Shown: positions 16,278 to 26,354 of the stretch, piece after piece
How positions within the stretch are numbered: the first letter of the stretch is position 1
Layout: each line of letters opens with the position of its first letter
Origin: Alcanivorax sediminis
Lineage (GTDB): Bacteria; Pseudomonadota; Gammaproteobacteria; Pseudomonadales; Alcanivoracaceae
Direction of reading: 5' to 3'
Length of the DNA: 64,000 nt
Assembly (NCBI RefSeq): GCF_009601165.1
Contig: NZ_WIRE01000001.1
Coordinates: 434,001 to 498,000 of the forward strand
The notes under the pieces: generated by a model
What the model was told of the DNA's origin: nothing
The model's database searches: none
Seen by the model: the letters and a program-made list of their open reading frames with translations, nothing else
Position numbers and translations under genes: made by a program

Positions 16278-19031
16278 ATGTCCGCAGCCGAAAAACCCAT
16301 CATCCTCGTCGATGGCTCCTCCTACCTGTACCGCGCCTTTCATGCCCTGCCGCCGCTCACCACCTCCAGCGGCCAACCCACCGGGGCAGTGCGTGGCGTG
16401 GCCGCCATGCTGCGCAAGCTGATCAAGGACTACGACCCGGAATACATGGCCGTGGTGTTCGATGCCAAGGGCAAGACCTTCCGCGATGAAATGTTCGAGC
16501 ACTACAAATCCCAGCGCCCGCCCATGCCCGATGACCTGCGTGCCCAGGTAGAGCCCCTGCACGATCTGATCCGCGCCATGGGCCTGCCGCTGATCATCGA
16601 AGAAGGCGTGGAAGCGGACGACGTGATCGGCACCTTCGCGCGCATCTTCGGCGAGCAGGGCAAACCGGTGCTGATCTCCACCGGCGACAAGGACATGGCC
16701 CAGCTGGTCAACGACAAGGTCACCCTGATCAACACCATGAACGATGCCCTCTACGACATCGACGGCGTCATCAAGAAGTTTGGCGTGGGCCCGGAGCTGA
16801 TCATCGATTTCCTCGCCCTCATGGGCGACAAGGTGGACAACATTCCCGGCGTCCCCGGGGTGGGCGAGAAAACCGCCCTCGGCCTGCTGCAGGGCCTGGG
16901 CTCCCTGGAGACCATCTACGAGAACCTGGACAAGGTGGCCGAACTCAGCTTCCGCGGCGCCAAGACCCTCGGCAAGAAGCTGGAAGAACACAAGGACATG
17001 GCCTTCCTCTCCTACCAGCTGGCCACCATCAAGCTGGACTGCGAACTGAGCGAAGACCTGGACGACCTGAAACTGGGCGCGCCGGACAACGAAACCCTGG
17101 CGGGCTACTACCAGACCCTGGAATTCAAAGGCTGGCTGAAAGAACTGGTGGGCGGCGACAGCGAGCTCAAGGAAACCATCAGCGAAACGGTGCAGGACAA
17201 CGCCCCCAGCGCCGGCATCAGCCGCGACGCCTACGACATCGTCTACACCCAGGCGCAGCTGGACAAGTGGATCGACAAACTGAAAAGCGCCGGGGAATTT
17301 TCCTTCGACACCGAAACCACCAGCCTCAACTACATGAACGCCGAACTGGTAGGCTTCTGCGTGGCAGTGGATGACAAGGCCGCCTACATCCCCTTCGGCC
17401 ACAACTACCCCGGCGCCCCGGACCAGCTCGACAAGCAACTGGTCATGGACGCCTTCCGGCCGCTGCTGGAAGACGACAGCATCAAGAAGATCGGCCAGAA
17501 CCTGAAATACGACATGAGCGTGCTCGCCGAAGATGTGGGCATCACCCTGCGCGGCGTCGCCTACGACACCATGCTGGAATCCTACGTGCTGGATTCCGTG
17601 GCCACCCGCCACGACATGGATTCCCTGGCGCTCAAGTACCTGGGCCACAAGACCATCAGCTTTGAAGAGATCGCCGGCAAGGGCGCCAAGCAGCTCACCT
17701 TCAACCAGGTGGGCCTGCACGAAGCCAGCCGCTACGCCGCTGAAGACGCGGACGTGACCCTGCGCCTGCACCAGACCCTGTGGCCCAAACTGGAAAAGGA
17801 AGGCCGCCTGCCGCAGGTATTCCGCGACATCGAACTGCCGCTGGTCACGGTGCTCAGCCGCATCGAGCGCAACGGCACCTACGTGGACGCCACCCTGCTC
17901 AAGCACCAGAGCCAGTTCCTGGCCAAGCGCATGGCAGAACTGCAGGAAAAGGCTTTCGAAATCGCAGGGCAGGAATTCAACCTGGCCAGCCCCAAGCAGC
18001 TGGGCGAAATCCTCTACGAAAAGCTGGAAATTCCGGTCATCAAAAAGACACCGAAAGGCGCGCCCTCCACCGCCGAACCGGTACTGCAGGAACTGGCCCT
18101 GGAATACCCCCTGCCCCAGGTGATCATGGATTACCGTGGCGTGGCCAAACTGAAGAACACCTACACCGACAAGCTGCCGGAGCTGATCAACCAGCGCACC
18201 GGCCGTGTGCACACCTCCTACCACCAGGCAGTGGCCGCCACCGGGCGCCTGTCCTCCAGCGATCCGAACCTGCAGAACATTCCGGTGCGCAGTGAAGAAG
18301 GCCGCAAGATTCGCCAGGCCTTCCTCGCCCCCAAAGGGAAAAAGATCGTCGCCTGCGATTACTCCCAGATCGAACTGCGTATCATGGCGCACCTGAGTGG
18401 CGACAAGGGCCTCACCGATGCCTTTGAAAAAGGCCTGGATATTCACCGCGCCACCGCCGCCGAAGTGTGGGGCAAAACCCTGGACGACGTGAGCGACAAC
18501 GACCGCCGCAACGCCAAGGCCATCAACTTCGGCCTGATCTACGGCATGAGCGCCTTCGGCCTGGCCAAACAACTGGGCCTGCCGCGCAAGGAAGCCCAGG
18601 ACTACATCGACCTCTACTTCGAACGCTACCCGGGCGTAAAACGCTACATGGAAGACACCCGCGCCCAGGCCTCCGAGCAAGGCTACGTGGAAACCCTGTT
18701 CGGCCGCCGCCTCTACCTGCCGGAAATCCGCAGCAGCAACGGCCAACGCCGCCAGGCCGCCGAACGCACCGCCATCAACGCCCCCATGCAAGGCACCGCC
18801 GCGGACATCATCAAGATGGCCATGATCAAGGTCCACGACTGGCTGGAGACCACCGACTTTGATGCCAAGATGATCATGCAGGTGCACGATGAATTGGTGT
18901 TTGAAGTGGCGGAAGATCAGGTGGAAGGTCTGGTGAAGGAAGTGAAGGGGCGCATGGAGTCTGCGGCGAAGTTGAAGGTGCCGTTGATTGTGGATGCGGG
19001 AATTGGGGAGAATTGGGATGAGGCGCATTGA
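16278..19031 (+). CDS. polA: DNA polymerase I
   Basis: 917 residues with all three Pol I domains. Residues 1-~290 are the 5' nuclease ([38 protein letters not shown]). Residues ~310-490 are a 3'-5' exonuclease with FSFDTETTS (Asp-Glu pair) and a late YAAEDADVT. Residues ~520-917 are the polymerase with motif [13 protein letters not shown], motif [19 protein letters not shown] and motif [12 protein letters not shown]. It repairs DNA and removes Okazaki primers. No terminator is seen between it and the next gene, whose start is 32 bp on. The last ~130 bp use less typical codons than the rest of the gene. Confidence 0.97.
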   Translation: MSAAEKPIILVDGSSYLYRAFHALPPLTTSSGQPTGAVRGVAAMLRKLIKDYDPEYMAVVFDAKGKTFRDEMFEHYKSQRPPMPDDLRAQVEPLHDLIRAMGLPLIIEEGVEADDVIGTFARIFGEQGKPVLISTGDKDMAQLVNDKVTLINTMNDALYDIDGVIKKFGVGPELIIDFLALMGDKVDNIPGVPGVGEKTALGLLQGLGSLETIYENLDKVAELSFRGAKTLGKKLEEHKDMAFLSYQLATIKLDCELSEDLDDLKLGAPDNETLAGYYQTLEFKGWLKELVGGDSELKETISETVQDNAPSAGISRDAYDIVYTQAQLDKWIDKLKSAGEFSFDTETTSLNYMNAELVGFCVAVDDKAAYIPFGHNYPGAPDQLDKQLVMDAFRPLLEDDSIKKIGQNLKYDMSVLAEDVGITLRGVAYDTMLESYVLDSVATRHDMDSLALKYLGHKTISFEEIAGKGAKQLTFNQVGLHEASRYAAEDADVTLRLHQTLWPKLEKEGRLPQVFRDIELPLVTVLSRIERNGTYVDATLLKHQSQFLAKRMAELQEKAFEIAGQEFNLASPKQLGEILYEKLEIPVIKKTPKGAPSTAEPVLQELALEYPLPQVIMDYRGVAKLKNTYTDKLPELINQRTGRVHTSYHQAVAATGRLSSSDPNLQNIPVRSEEGRKIRQAFLAPKGKKIVACDYSQIELRIMAHLSGDKGLTDAFEKGLDIHRATAAEVWGKTLDDVSDNDRRNAKAINFGLIYGMSAFGLAKQLGLPRKEAQDYIDLYFERYPGVKRYMEDTRAQASEQGYVETLFGRRLYLPEIRSSNGQRRQAAERTAINAPMQGTAADIIKMAMIKVHDWLETTDFDAKMIMQVHDELVFEVAEDQVEGLVKEVKGRMESAAKLKVPLIVDAGIGENWDEAH

Positions 19032-19063
19032 CTTTAATCATACAGGGAACTAAGGAAAACAAA

Positions 19064-22000
19064 ATGGAAAACACCATCCCGGACTGGTTACTTTCAGACA
19101 TCAAAAACGGCAACACCATTTTGTTCTTGGGAGCAGGAGCAACAATAGGCGCCAGCTCAACAACGGGCCAAGATCCTGTTAACGGAAATCAACTACGAGA
19201 TATACTTTGCGATGAATATCTTGGCGGGGAGTTGAAAGACAAAAGCCTTTCTCGAGTGGCTGAATTGGCCAAGAATGGGGTCGGCCTAAAACGCGTCCAA
19301 CAAAAAATAACCAGTCTATTTTCTCACCTGGCTCCAGCACCATTTCACATAAAAATTCCAACGTTTAAGTGGCAAGCAATATTCACAACCAACTATGACA
19401 CAATCATAGAAAAATCATACGAACAACAAAAATCGAGCCTTCAGAAGCCTCTTGTATTAGCAAAAAACACCTCCAACCTCGAAAAGAAATTGTCTGCAGG
19501 GGGCGTAGTACCAATCATCAAGCTTCATGGCTGCATAAATCATGACAATGATGATGAAATACCATTCATTTTGGCCTCAGAGGAATATGCCAAACATAGA
19601 AACAATCGTGATCAATTATTTTCGTTGCTTTCTGAGTGGGGAAGAGATTACTCCATTATATTTTGTGGCTATGACATTGAAGACCCCAACATACAACAAA
19701 TTCTTTTTGATCTAGGTGACAACAGCATAAGCAGGCCATCTTATGTAGTCGCACGGCCAGGGCTTCACTCTGCTGAGATAAGCTATTGGAAATCTAGGCG
19801 CTTCATCGTTTTCAACGATTCATTTGAAAAACTCATTGAATATTTAGATCAAAATATTGATGCAGAAAAAAGAAAGCTATCCATGGCGAGAAATAGCGGA
19901 GGCATATCGCTAAACAATGGTCTCGACAAACTAGACAAAGACACTCAAGACTATATAAACGAAAATGTCGATTACATTTACAAGGCATTGCCATGCAACA
20001 AAGTACCTCCTGAAAAATTTTATCGAGGCCTTGATGACTCATGGGGTGCGTTTAGCGAAGATTTAGATTCGCATAGAAACATCACAGACCAACTATTAAT
20101 CGACATCGCACTTGATGAAAAACCTGACAAGCCAGAACTATACTTGCTGAAAGGTTACGCTGGCTCCGGGAAAACGGTGATTTTAAAAAGATTCTCTTGG
20201 TCTTCAGCACATGACTACCAAAGGAAAATTTTATACATCAGACCTGGAAGTTTCGTAAACCCACTCCTCTTAATAAATGCTTGCGAGGCGATCGAAGACC
20301 CAATCGTAGTGGTCGACGAACTATATCAAAACATTGAAGAAATAAACGAACTTATTCGCTTAGCAGAAGCAAAGAAAACAAACATTCAAGTCCTTACATC
20401 TGCAAGATCAAATGAGTGGAATATATTTGGAGAAAACCTGAGCTCACCAATAAAAGCTGAGTATGAAGTAGGCCACTTAACACATCATGAGATCGAAACC
20501 CTCATATCAAAGTTAAAAGAAAAGAAGCAACTTGAACAAAATCTTTTGACTGAAGAAAGGGTTAAAGAACTCTTTACAAAATTTGCCCACAACTTACTTC
20601 TTGTTGGTCTTTATGAGGCTATAGACAATGGAAGCCTCTCCGATATTGTACTAGATGAGTACGAAAAAATATCTTCAGAAGAAGCAAAGATGATCTATCG
20701 TGACATTGCCACTCTAAACCAGTTTAGAGTGCCTGTTAGAGCAGGGCTAATCTCCAGGATCAACAATATAAATTTCACAGAATTTAGCCAAAAGCTAATC
20801 CTTCCCCTTGAAAAAGTTGTTAAAGTTGAATTCAGCTCAAAACATAGAGATCACATCTATGAGACCAGGCACCCAATAATTGCCGAAAATTTATTTATGC
20901 AGGTCTTCAATGAGGAAGAAAAAAAATCTTCACAAATCGTTAGAGTTATAAAGTCACTAAACCCCGCCTTCCAATCTGATGAAGAAGCAATATCGCAGTT
21001 AATACGAGGAAAAACACTGTCCCAATCTTTTAGAAACAAACACTTTGTTAAAAACATATATGATGCAGCACTAGAAAATCCCCTAATAGAAAAGTCATAT
21101 ATTTACCACCAAATGGCAGTATTTGAACTTCGCCACGCGGGCTGTGATCTATCAGCAGCATACAGCTACATCTGCACATCTGAAGATAACGCAGAAGAAG
21201 GAAGAGTAAGCTCCGCGATTCTCCACACAAAAGCAAACATATTCAGGCGAAGAGCCAACGCTTCTCAACTGCCCCCCGAGAAGGACAAGTTCAGAAATGA
21301 GGCCAAAACAATTTTGAAAGGGATTATTAACAGCCGCTTCGGATCTCCCTCTATATCTCTTTTGTCAAATATCTATACCGACGAGATCAGTGACGAGCTC
21401 TCCAAAGAAAATTCCTCTGAATCTCTAATCCAAGAATTAATAAAAATTGTTCAAGATTTAATTGAGTCTGGATCACAACGCTTCCCTAGTGACCAACACA
21501 TCGATGAGGCCGAAGCCAATTTAAATAAAGCACTAGGCAAGGACAAAAAAGCCATCGATATTATGGAAAGAGCCGTTTCCAAGAGTGGCCACGAGCCCTC
21601 CGTCACGATGAGATACACCAAGCTCTTGAAAAAAGCTGCACCGGATCAAACTGATAAGATTGAGAACTTCTTAAAACAATCTTTATCTCACTACCCCATG
21701 AACAAGCTTATTAACTTTGAGCTCGGTCATTTCTACTCAAAGTTCGACGAAGAAGAAAAAATAAAGCTTTCCGAGACCCACTTTAAACGCTCTTACTCAG
21801 AGGGAGACGAGCGATACCTTGCAAGATTCTGGCATGCTAGACAGCTATACTTACTAGAAAAAAAGGAAGAAGCAAAATCAATTTTCGACTATCTTTCTGT
21901 GGCACGAGTTTCGCCCGAGAAAAAATATGAAATCGTTGCACCAATTAAGGAATCCGGAAGAACAACATTTTTTCCCGGTTCAATACACAGCACTCATGAC

Positions 22001-22168
22001 TCATTCTTATTTGTACAAATTGACAATTTGAACGACTTAATTTTCTGCCATCATTCAATCATTAAAAATTGTGACAAAAGCAAAATTGCAAAGGGAGAGA
22101 AGGTTAAATGCGAGGTAGGCTTTAATTTCAAAGGGCCAGCTGTAAAAAATATCACCTTCACGCGATGA
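19064..22168 (+). CDS. SIR2-STAND NTPase with TPR and cold-shock-like C-terminus (Avs5-like defence protein)
   Basis: 1034 residues from the ATG at 19064, which has AAGGA nine bases upstream; a TTG at 19028 inside the polA end is less likely. Residues 1-~260 are a SIR2-like NADase (FLGAGATIGA at ~21-30; TTNYD with Asn110; KLHG with His155; FCGYDIEDPNI). Residues ~310-620 are a STAND P-loop ATPase with Walker A GYAGSGKT (364-371) and Walker B IVVVDE (414-419). Residues ~690-960 are helical TPR-like repeats, the likely sensor. The last ~70 residues resemble a cold-shock/OB domain (FFPGSI..., IFCHHS, then FKGPAVKNI). In Avs5-type proteins target binding causes oligomerisation and NAD+ loss. The gene is much more AT-rich than its neighbours, so it was probably acquired. 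The role is inferred from family knowledge. Confidence 0.85.
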   Translation: MENTIPDWLLSDIKNGNTILFLGAGATIGASSTTGQDPVNGNQLRDILCDEYLGGELKDKSLSRVAELAKNGVGLKRVQQKITSLFSHLAPAPFHIKIPTFKWQAIFTTNYDTIIEKSYEQQKSSLQKPLVLAKNTSNLEKKLSAGGVVPIIKLHGCINHDNDDEIPFILASEEYAKHRNNRDQLFSLLSEWGRDYSIIFCGYDIEDPNIQQILFDLGDNSISRPSYVVARPGLHSAEISYWKSRRFIVFNDSFEKLIEYLDQNIDAEKRKLSMARNSGGISLNNGLDKLDKDTQDYINENVDYIYKALPCNKVPPEKFYRGLDDSWGAFSEDLDSHRNITDQLLIDIALDEKPDKPELYLLKGYAGSGKTVILKRFSWSSAHDYQRKILYIRPGSFVNPLLLINACEAIEDPIVVVDELYQNIEEINELIRLAEAKKTNIQVLTSARSNEWNIFGENLSSPIKAEYEVGHLTHHEIETLISKLKEKKQLEQNLLTEERVKELFTKFAHNLLLVGLYEAIDNGSLSDIVLDEYEKISSEEAKMIYRDIATLNQFRVPVRAGLISRINNINFTEFSQKLILPLEKVVKVEFSSKHRDHIYETRHPIIAENLFMQVFNEEEKKSSQIVRVIKSLNPAFQSDEEAISQLIRGKTLSQSFRNKHFVKNIYDAALENPLIEKSYIYHQMAVFELRHAGCDLSAAYSYICTSEDNAEEGRVSSAILHTKANIFRRRANASQLPPEKDKFRNEAKTILKGIINSRFGSPSISLLSNIYTDEISDELSKENSSESLIQELIKIVQDLIESGSQRFPSDQHIDEAEANLNKALGKDKKAIDIMERAVSKSGHEPSVTMRYTKLLKKAAPDQTDKIENFLKQSLSHYPMNKLINFELGHFYSKFDEEEKIKLSETHFKRSYSEGDERYLARFWHARQLYLLEKKEEAKSIFDYLSVARVSPEKKYEIVAPIKESGRTTFFPGSIHSTHDSFLFVQIDNLNDLIFCHHSIIKNCDKSKIAKGEKVKCEVGFNFKGPAVKNITFTR

Positions 22169-22194
22169 AGTTGCCCCAAATTTAAAGCCCGAAC

Positions 22195-22345
22195 CGGGCT
22201 CAGGTCTTGTCCCGTGCCCGCTAGGTAGCCTCTTTGAGGCTACCTAGCGCGGGAGACCGGAGTCAGATCTTGCCCCGAGGAGGCACCGGGGCCAGGTCTC
22301 CCATTTCCCCGGAACCGGGGTCAGGTCTTGCCCCGTGCCCCTCGC
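22195..22345. repeat. REP-like repeats next to transposase remnant
   Basis: Four imperfect copies of a unit like ACCGGGGTCAGGTCTTGCCC, at about 22195, 22257, 22283 and 22314. A fifth, AACCGGGGTCAGGCCTCCCA, is at ~22894, on the other side of the transposase fragment. Units of this type commonly accompany REP-associated tyrosine transposases. An inverted repeat GCTAGGTAGCCTC/GAGGCTACCTAGC (22219-22248) lies among them. Confidence 0.7.
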
Positions 22346-22914
22346 ACTATTCTGCTTACCCGAGAGTAGTGCAACCCAAAGTAATCCCCTATCTCTTTCA
22401 TACTGTACGCACCGCTACCATGGGCCGCTATGATTGCACTATTTCGATCCGGGGCCATTTCAGCCAACTCCGACAGGGACTGCGCCACTCGGCGCCTCTG
22501 TATCACAGGCACCTCAGATAGCCTTTCCTGTTCGTCCAGTTTTGAAACCATCTGCTCAACAAAGGCATCACTGCCAAGGTAGACCTGGTTCTTCAGATCC
22601 TCCCACGGACTTGGCTGATCCTTACCCTCCTGGACAAACTGCTTGTAAGCCTGAATAGCTTCGCCTCTGCTCTCACCGAAACTGGCGAGGATCCAGTCTG
22701 TGCTCACCCCTTCCGGTAAGGCCTGAAGGCCGATGGCTCCCCGGTAGCTACTCCATGGCCATTCTTCCGCCGTATGGACCATGCGCGCCCGAACCGGATT
22801 GAGGACGATATACCTGGCCAGCTCCAGCAGATAAGCCTGCTTCTCAACCAGTACCGAGCTGTATCGACCCTGAAAGACATGCCCGCAACCAGGAACCGGG
22901 GTCAGGCCTCCCAT
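22321..22914 (-). pseudogene. Truncated REP-associated tyrosine transposase (IS200-like)
   Basis: About 197 residues remain. The part that is present matches the C-terminal half of Y1/REP-associated transposases: HVFQGRYSSVLVEKQAYLLE, ARYIVLNPVRARMV, PWSSYRG, and a C-terminal helix-turn-helix region (MKEIGDYFGLHYSRVSRIVR). The N-terminal half, with the HUH metal site and catalytic Tyr, is missing, so the open frame starts in repeat DNA with no good start. It is probably a dead remnant. It lies directly downstream of the SIR2-STAND gene and is bracketed by its cognate-type repeats, suggesting a part in bringing or rearranging this island. Confidence 0.75.
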
Positions 22915-22959
22915 TTCCCAGCCAGCCCTTTTTACACCTTTCTACCCTTAACCCTACTT

Positions 22960-23382
22960 CTACCCTTCCAATAACTGCTCAAGCAACGCATCAATTTCGG
23001 CTTTCAGCTCTTTATCTTCCAGCTTGTTCGCGTTTACTTTAGCCGCTTCAAGACTGCTGATCGCCGCCTGGGTTTGTCCCAGCTCTGCCTGCAGCCGGGC
23101 CATGGACAATCCGATGGAGGCAAGATGATCTTTGGCATTGATCGCCTTCGCCTTTCCCATGGCCTTTTCGTACAGCGCCAGCGCAGCATCGAAATCTTCC
23201 GTAAAGTCGCCAAGCGTTTCCCATTGCTCGGGATGGTCTTTATCGGTGTTTTCGTTATCCGTGCAGATAGTCTCGAGCTGGCCATACAGCGAATCAAATT
23301 CCGCCTTGTTACCTTTTCTGTCCGCCTCCATCAGCTTCTCAGCCAGGCTGTAAACGGCCTTGTATATCTTGGTGTTAATCAT
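22960..23382 (-). CDS. TPR-like hypothetical protein
   Basis: 140 residues, highly helical and acidic, without signal peptide. Repeated helical pairs such as DFDAALALYEKAMGKAKAIN and ..ARLQAELGQTQAAISSLEAA look like two to three TPR units, which mediate protein contacts. I cannot name a partner. It is transcribed towards the transposase remnant and divergently from the MAPEG gene. Confidence 0.7.
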   Translation of the reverse strand: MINTKIYKAVYSLAEKLMEADRKGNKAEFDSLYGQLETICTDNENTDKDHPEQWETLGDFTEDFDAALALYEKAMGKAKAINAKDHLASIGLSMARLQAELGQTQAAISSLEAAKVNANKLEDKELKAEIDALLEQLLEG

Positions 23383-23482
23383 TATCTATCCATCAAAAGT
23401 AAACAGGGGACTCTCACCCACTTCACGTGATCTTGACATGCCCCTGACCACGCTGACAGTTTACGCGAAAAAGGGCCACCCC

Positions 23483-23884
23483 ATGACCGGCATGACTGCA
23501 CTACTGATTTATATCGTCTGGACGCTGATTCTGGCGCTCAGCTACGCCACTTACCGGCTGCCGCTGGTACTCACCGGCAAGAAGGCCGCCAATCACTGGG
23601 AGCGGGGCAAGCCCGTTGATGATCCCGAGTTTCTGGTTCGCGCCAAGGCGGCCCACCTGAACTGCCTGGAAAACCTGCCGCTGTTCGCCGCCCTGGTGCT
23701 GATCGGTGCAGCCACCGACCAGATCGTTACCGTGAATGCCGTCGCCGGGATTATTGTGGCCGCGCGCATCGGCCAAAGCCTGGTGCATCTAATCGGCACC
23801 AGCTTCCCGCTGGTCTTCATCCGCGCCAGCTTATTCCTGACGCAGGTGGCACTGATGCTGTATTTGGCGTTTGCGCTGATCTGA
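23483..23884 (+). CDS. MAPEG family membrane protein
   Basis: 133 residues from the ATG at 23483, preceded by AAGGG; the longer frame overlaps the promoter region. Four hydrophobic helices and the MAPEG-type segments ERGKPVDDPEFLVRAKAAHL and NCLENLPLFAALVLIG are seen. Family members bind glutathione or eicosanoid-like lipids in membranes, but bacterial ones are mostly uncharacterised. It ends at a shared hairpin before hchA. Confidence 0.85.
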   Translation: MTGMTALLIYIVWTLILALSYATYRLPLVLTGKKAANHWERGKPVDDPEFLVRAKAAHLNCLENLPLFAALVLIGAATDQIVTVNAVAGIIVAARIGQSLVHLIGTSFPLVFIRASLFLTQVALMLYLAFALI

Positions 23885-23908
23885 TTCCCGAAGCAAGAGC
23901 ATAAAACC

Positions 23909-23936
23909 GGGCGGGAATCGGAGTCGATTCCCGCCT
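23909..23936. terminator. Shared hairpin between MAPEG gene and hchA
   Basis: GGCGGGAATCG and CGATTCCCGCC with a 4-base loop in a 58 bp gap between two convergent genes. The T-run is weak. Confidence 0.55.
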
Positions 23937-23942
23937 TAACGC

Positions 23943-24824
23943 TTACCCCGCCCCATTCACCTCCGCCAGCAACGCCCTTGCTGCCAGCTTGCCAAATTCA
24001 TTGGCCGCATCCGGGCTGTCCCCGGTGATCAGCTTACGGTCTTCGCAGCAGCTGCCATTGGCTTTCTTGTTGATGATTTCCACGCCCTGCTCACGGAGCC
24101 GGTCGCCGAAGTACCAGGGCATGGGGCCGGGCAGGTAGCCAAACTTGGGGGTGAGCTTGTCGAGGCTGTCCGGGAACACCGCCATCTTGTAACCGTGATA
24201 GGCGAAGTCCCTGGGATCGCCGCCACGGTTTTCTGCCAGCAAGGCCGCAGGGCCGTGGCAGATGGTGAGCATGTGTTTGTCGTTGGCGTTGACCCAGCGG
24301 ATCAGGGTTTGCAGGTCTTCACTCTCCGGCAGGCCCAACATGGCGCCGTGACCACCGGGGATGAACACCGCCAGGTAGTCGGCGTGATCTTCCAGGCCTG
24401 CGGCGACCAGGGCCTTTAGGGATTGAGGCTGTTCGAATTGCGGCTGGTAGCGTTGCAGGGCATCCGTGACCACGTCGTCTTTCTCTGGCACCGCCCACCT
24501 TTCTATTTTTACCGGTGCGCCGGTAGGCGTGCAGACCTCAATCTGGAAGCCGGCTTTTTCCAGGTGCAGTAGCGGCACCATCATTTCTACCGGGTGATTG
24601 CCGGTGGAAAACTTCACGCCGTTCGCCATGGTCATGTAGCGCTCTTCGGTGCAGACCATCAGCACCTTGGCCGTGCCGCCCTGAAGGGCATCCGGATACT
24701 CGGTGTGGTCGTAATCGGTCTTGCTTTTGGTGGCCAGCTTCAGCGCCACAGGGGAAGGCGTGAAGCCACCCTCGCCATCGTCTTTGGGGGCCATGCCAAA
24801 CATTGCCTTGATGCCGCTAGCCAT
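23943..24824 (-). CDS. hchA: Protein deglycase HchA (Hsp31)
   Basis: 293 residues, the length of E. coli HchA. It has the DJ-1/PfpI fold with catalytic Cys in LTICHGPAAL, the oxyanion segment FIPGGHGAM and the partner Glu in the EVCTPTGAP area. HchA/Hsp31 is a glyoxalase III/deglycase that removes methylglyoxal damage and acts as a chaperone under stress. It is a single gene. Confidence 0.9.
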   Translation of the reverse strand: MASGIKAMFGMAPKDDGEGGFTPSPVALKLATKSKTDYDHTEYPDALQGGTAKVLMVCTEERYMTMANGVKFSTGNHPVEMMVPLLHLEKAGFQIEVCTPTGAPVKIERWAVPEKDDVVTDALQRYQPQFEQPQSLKALVAAGLEDHADYLAVFIPGGHGAMLGLPESEDLQTLIRWVNANDKHMLTICHGPAALLAENRGGDPRDFAYHGYKMAVFPDSLDKLTPKFGYLPGPMPWYFGDRLREQGVEIINKKANGSCCEDRKLITGDSPDAANEFGKLAARALLAEVNGAG

Positions 24825-24950
24825 AAATCCTCCTGATCACCGGGTTCCTTGCCCGCACCCCGCAACACTGGGCCGCGACGAGGCGGTGTCCCTACCTTAT
24901 CAGAAAGTGGTCAATCCCTTCCCGGTCCGCTGTGAGAACATGGCTAGCAG

Positions 24951-26354
24951 CTAGGGCAGGTCAAACCGCCGCTGCAACCCGGAGAGAGTGAGATTGGAAA
25001 AGTACTGCGGCCCATCGGGATTGAAACCGGCAGGAAAGCCATCCACCGCCGCGCGATAGGTAATACGTCGCGCCAGGACCAGGGTCTGGTCTTCGGGTGA
25101 AAGAGGAAGAAACACCTCCTCTTTCTTCAGCCTGCCATCAACATAGTCAAAATCATTTTTGACGGACGGCACGCCAGAGGTATCCGGGTAGACGGTTTGC
25201 GAGCGCAACCGCCCATTTGCATCGTATTGGTAGAGGACACCCTTATCCCCCGGCTCCTGCCAGGTGCTCATGGGGTTGCCATTGGAATGGTAGTGGTAAT
25301 CCGGGCCCTGGGTAAGCACATCATCGGCTGTATCCAGCTCACCATCTTCACCGGCTTCCCGGCGGGTGGAGCCGGTTACCTGATCGCGCTCGTTGAGCTG
25401 GTAGGTCACCCGCAGCGGGTCCGGTGCGCCGGAGACAAAGTTCTTGTCGATCTCAACGGTATAGGTGTTGAGATCACGATCCAGGGTGCGCGTGCCGTGC
25501 TCGGTGTGGTTGAAGACATAGCCGTGGTAGTAATCCACTTCCCGCTCAATGGCATTGTCGCTGTAGGTGTAGCGCATGGTTTCGTCCAGCAGTTTGCAGC
25601 TGCGATACTGCAACGCCTCAAGAGCGGCATTGGAGCCGGTCTCACAGGCATCAGCGAGCACCCCTGACGCAAAGTCCGTTTCCAGAACTTCGATCTCTAT
25701 GGCTTCAGGCCTGCCTTCTTCATCAAGGGTGATCATGGCCTGTTGGGACTGTCCTAACAGGCCATCCTCAACACCATCCTGATACGCGGTAAGGGTTTGC
25801 GAATCAGTCACGACACTCCCTTCTCTCTCCCGAGAGAGCACCATCCGATACCCTCCATTCCCGTCGGGACAATGCGGCCCAGTGCAATATTCCTCACGGG
25901 CGACTCGATGACCTTCCAGCGGAGGGCAATACATGGCTTCGCCATCGGGCTGATCTGATGCGGCCAACGCTGCGGCACCGGTGGGTGAGCGGGCTATGGC
26001 ATGAACAGGTAGAAACCGCTGACGCGGCAAAACATTGTCGCCTGCCTCATGGGCCACATACTCGCATTCAAGGAACAGGGAATCGGTATCGTCAGCGGTG
26101 CCCCAGAGGCCGTCTTCACCGGGGGCGTAATAGCGGGAGCGCAGCAAGTCTGCGGTGCTGTAGTCGTACACCACCTTGCCTGTGAGCTCACCGGTGTCCC
26201 GATTGAAATACTCGATGGACGCTGGCGCCACGTCAGCAGACTTTGCTGCTGTCGACGGCACTGGCGACGAACTGCTGCCACCGCAGCCGCTCAACAGGAA
26301 AGCCGATGCTGTTACCAGCAGGCAGCCTGATTGAACGAACAATGATTTAAGCAT
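24951..26354 (-). CDS. Lipoprotein with RHS/YD-like repeats
   Basis: 467 residues from the ATG at 26354 (AGAGG upstream), opening with MLKSLFVQSG..AFLLSGCGGSS, a clear lipobox LLSGC. The C-terminal third has YD-type elements (GVLYQYDANGRLRSQ; NDFDYVDGRLKKEE), as in RHS-repeat shells. The middle has GEDGLWGTADDT and GEDGELDTADDV segments that could bind calcium. It is probably a surface protein of unknown role. The downstream gene end is at 24951 and the next gene upstream is another lipoprotein. Confidence 0.75.
   Translation of the reverse strand: MLKSLFVQSGCLLVTASAFLLSGCGGSSSSPVPSTAAKSADVAPASIEYFNRDTGELTGKVVYDYSTADLLRSRYYAPGEDGLWGTADDTDSLFLECEYVAHEAGDNVLPRQRFLPVHAIARSPTGAAALAASDQPDGEAMYCPPLEGHRVAREEYCTGPHCPDGNGGYRMVLSREREGSVVTDSQTLTAYQDGVEDGLLGQSQQAMITLDEEGRPEAIEIEVLETDFASGVLADACETGSNAALEALQYRSCKLLDETMRYTYSDNAIEREVDYYHGYVFNHTEHGTRTLDRDLNTYTVEIDKNFVSGAPDPLRVTYQLNERDQVTGSTRREAGEDGELDTADDVLTQGPDYHYHSNGNPMSTWQEPGDKGVLYQYDANGRLRSQTVYPDTSGVPSVKNDFDYVDGRLKKEEVFLPLSPEDQTLVLARRITYRAAVDGFPAGFNPDGPQYFSNLTLSGLQRRFDLP

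Noticed and set aside
16140..19028. A 962-codon open frame on the reverse strand of polA
   Set aside because: It is exactly antisense to polA, rich in His, Gln and Val as expected from high-GC antisense frames, and has no domain or ribosome site. It is a shadow of polA.
22217..22253. The long hairpin after the SIR2-STAND gene as a terminator
   Set aside because: The stem is strong but no T-run follows on either strand; it is treated as part of the repeat cluster.
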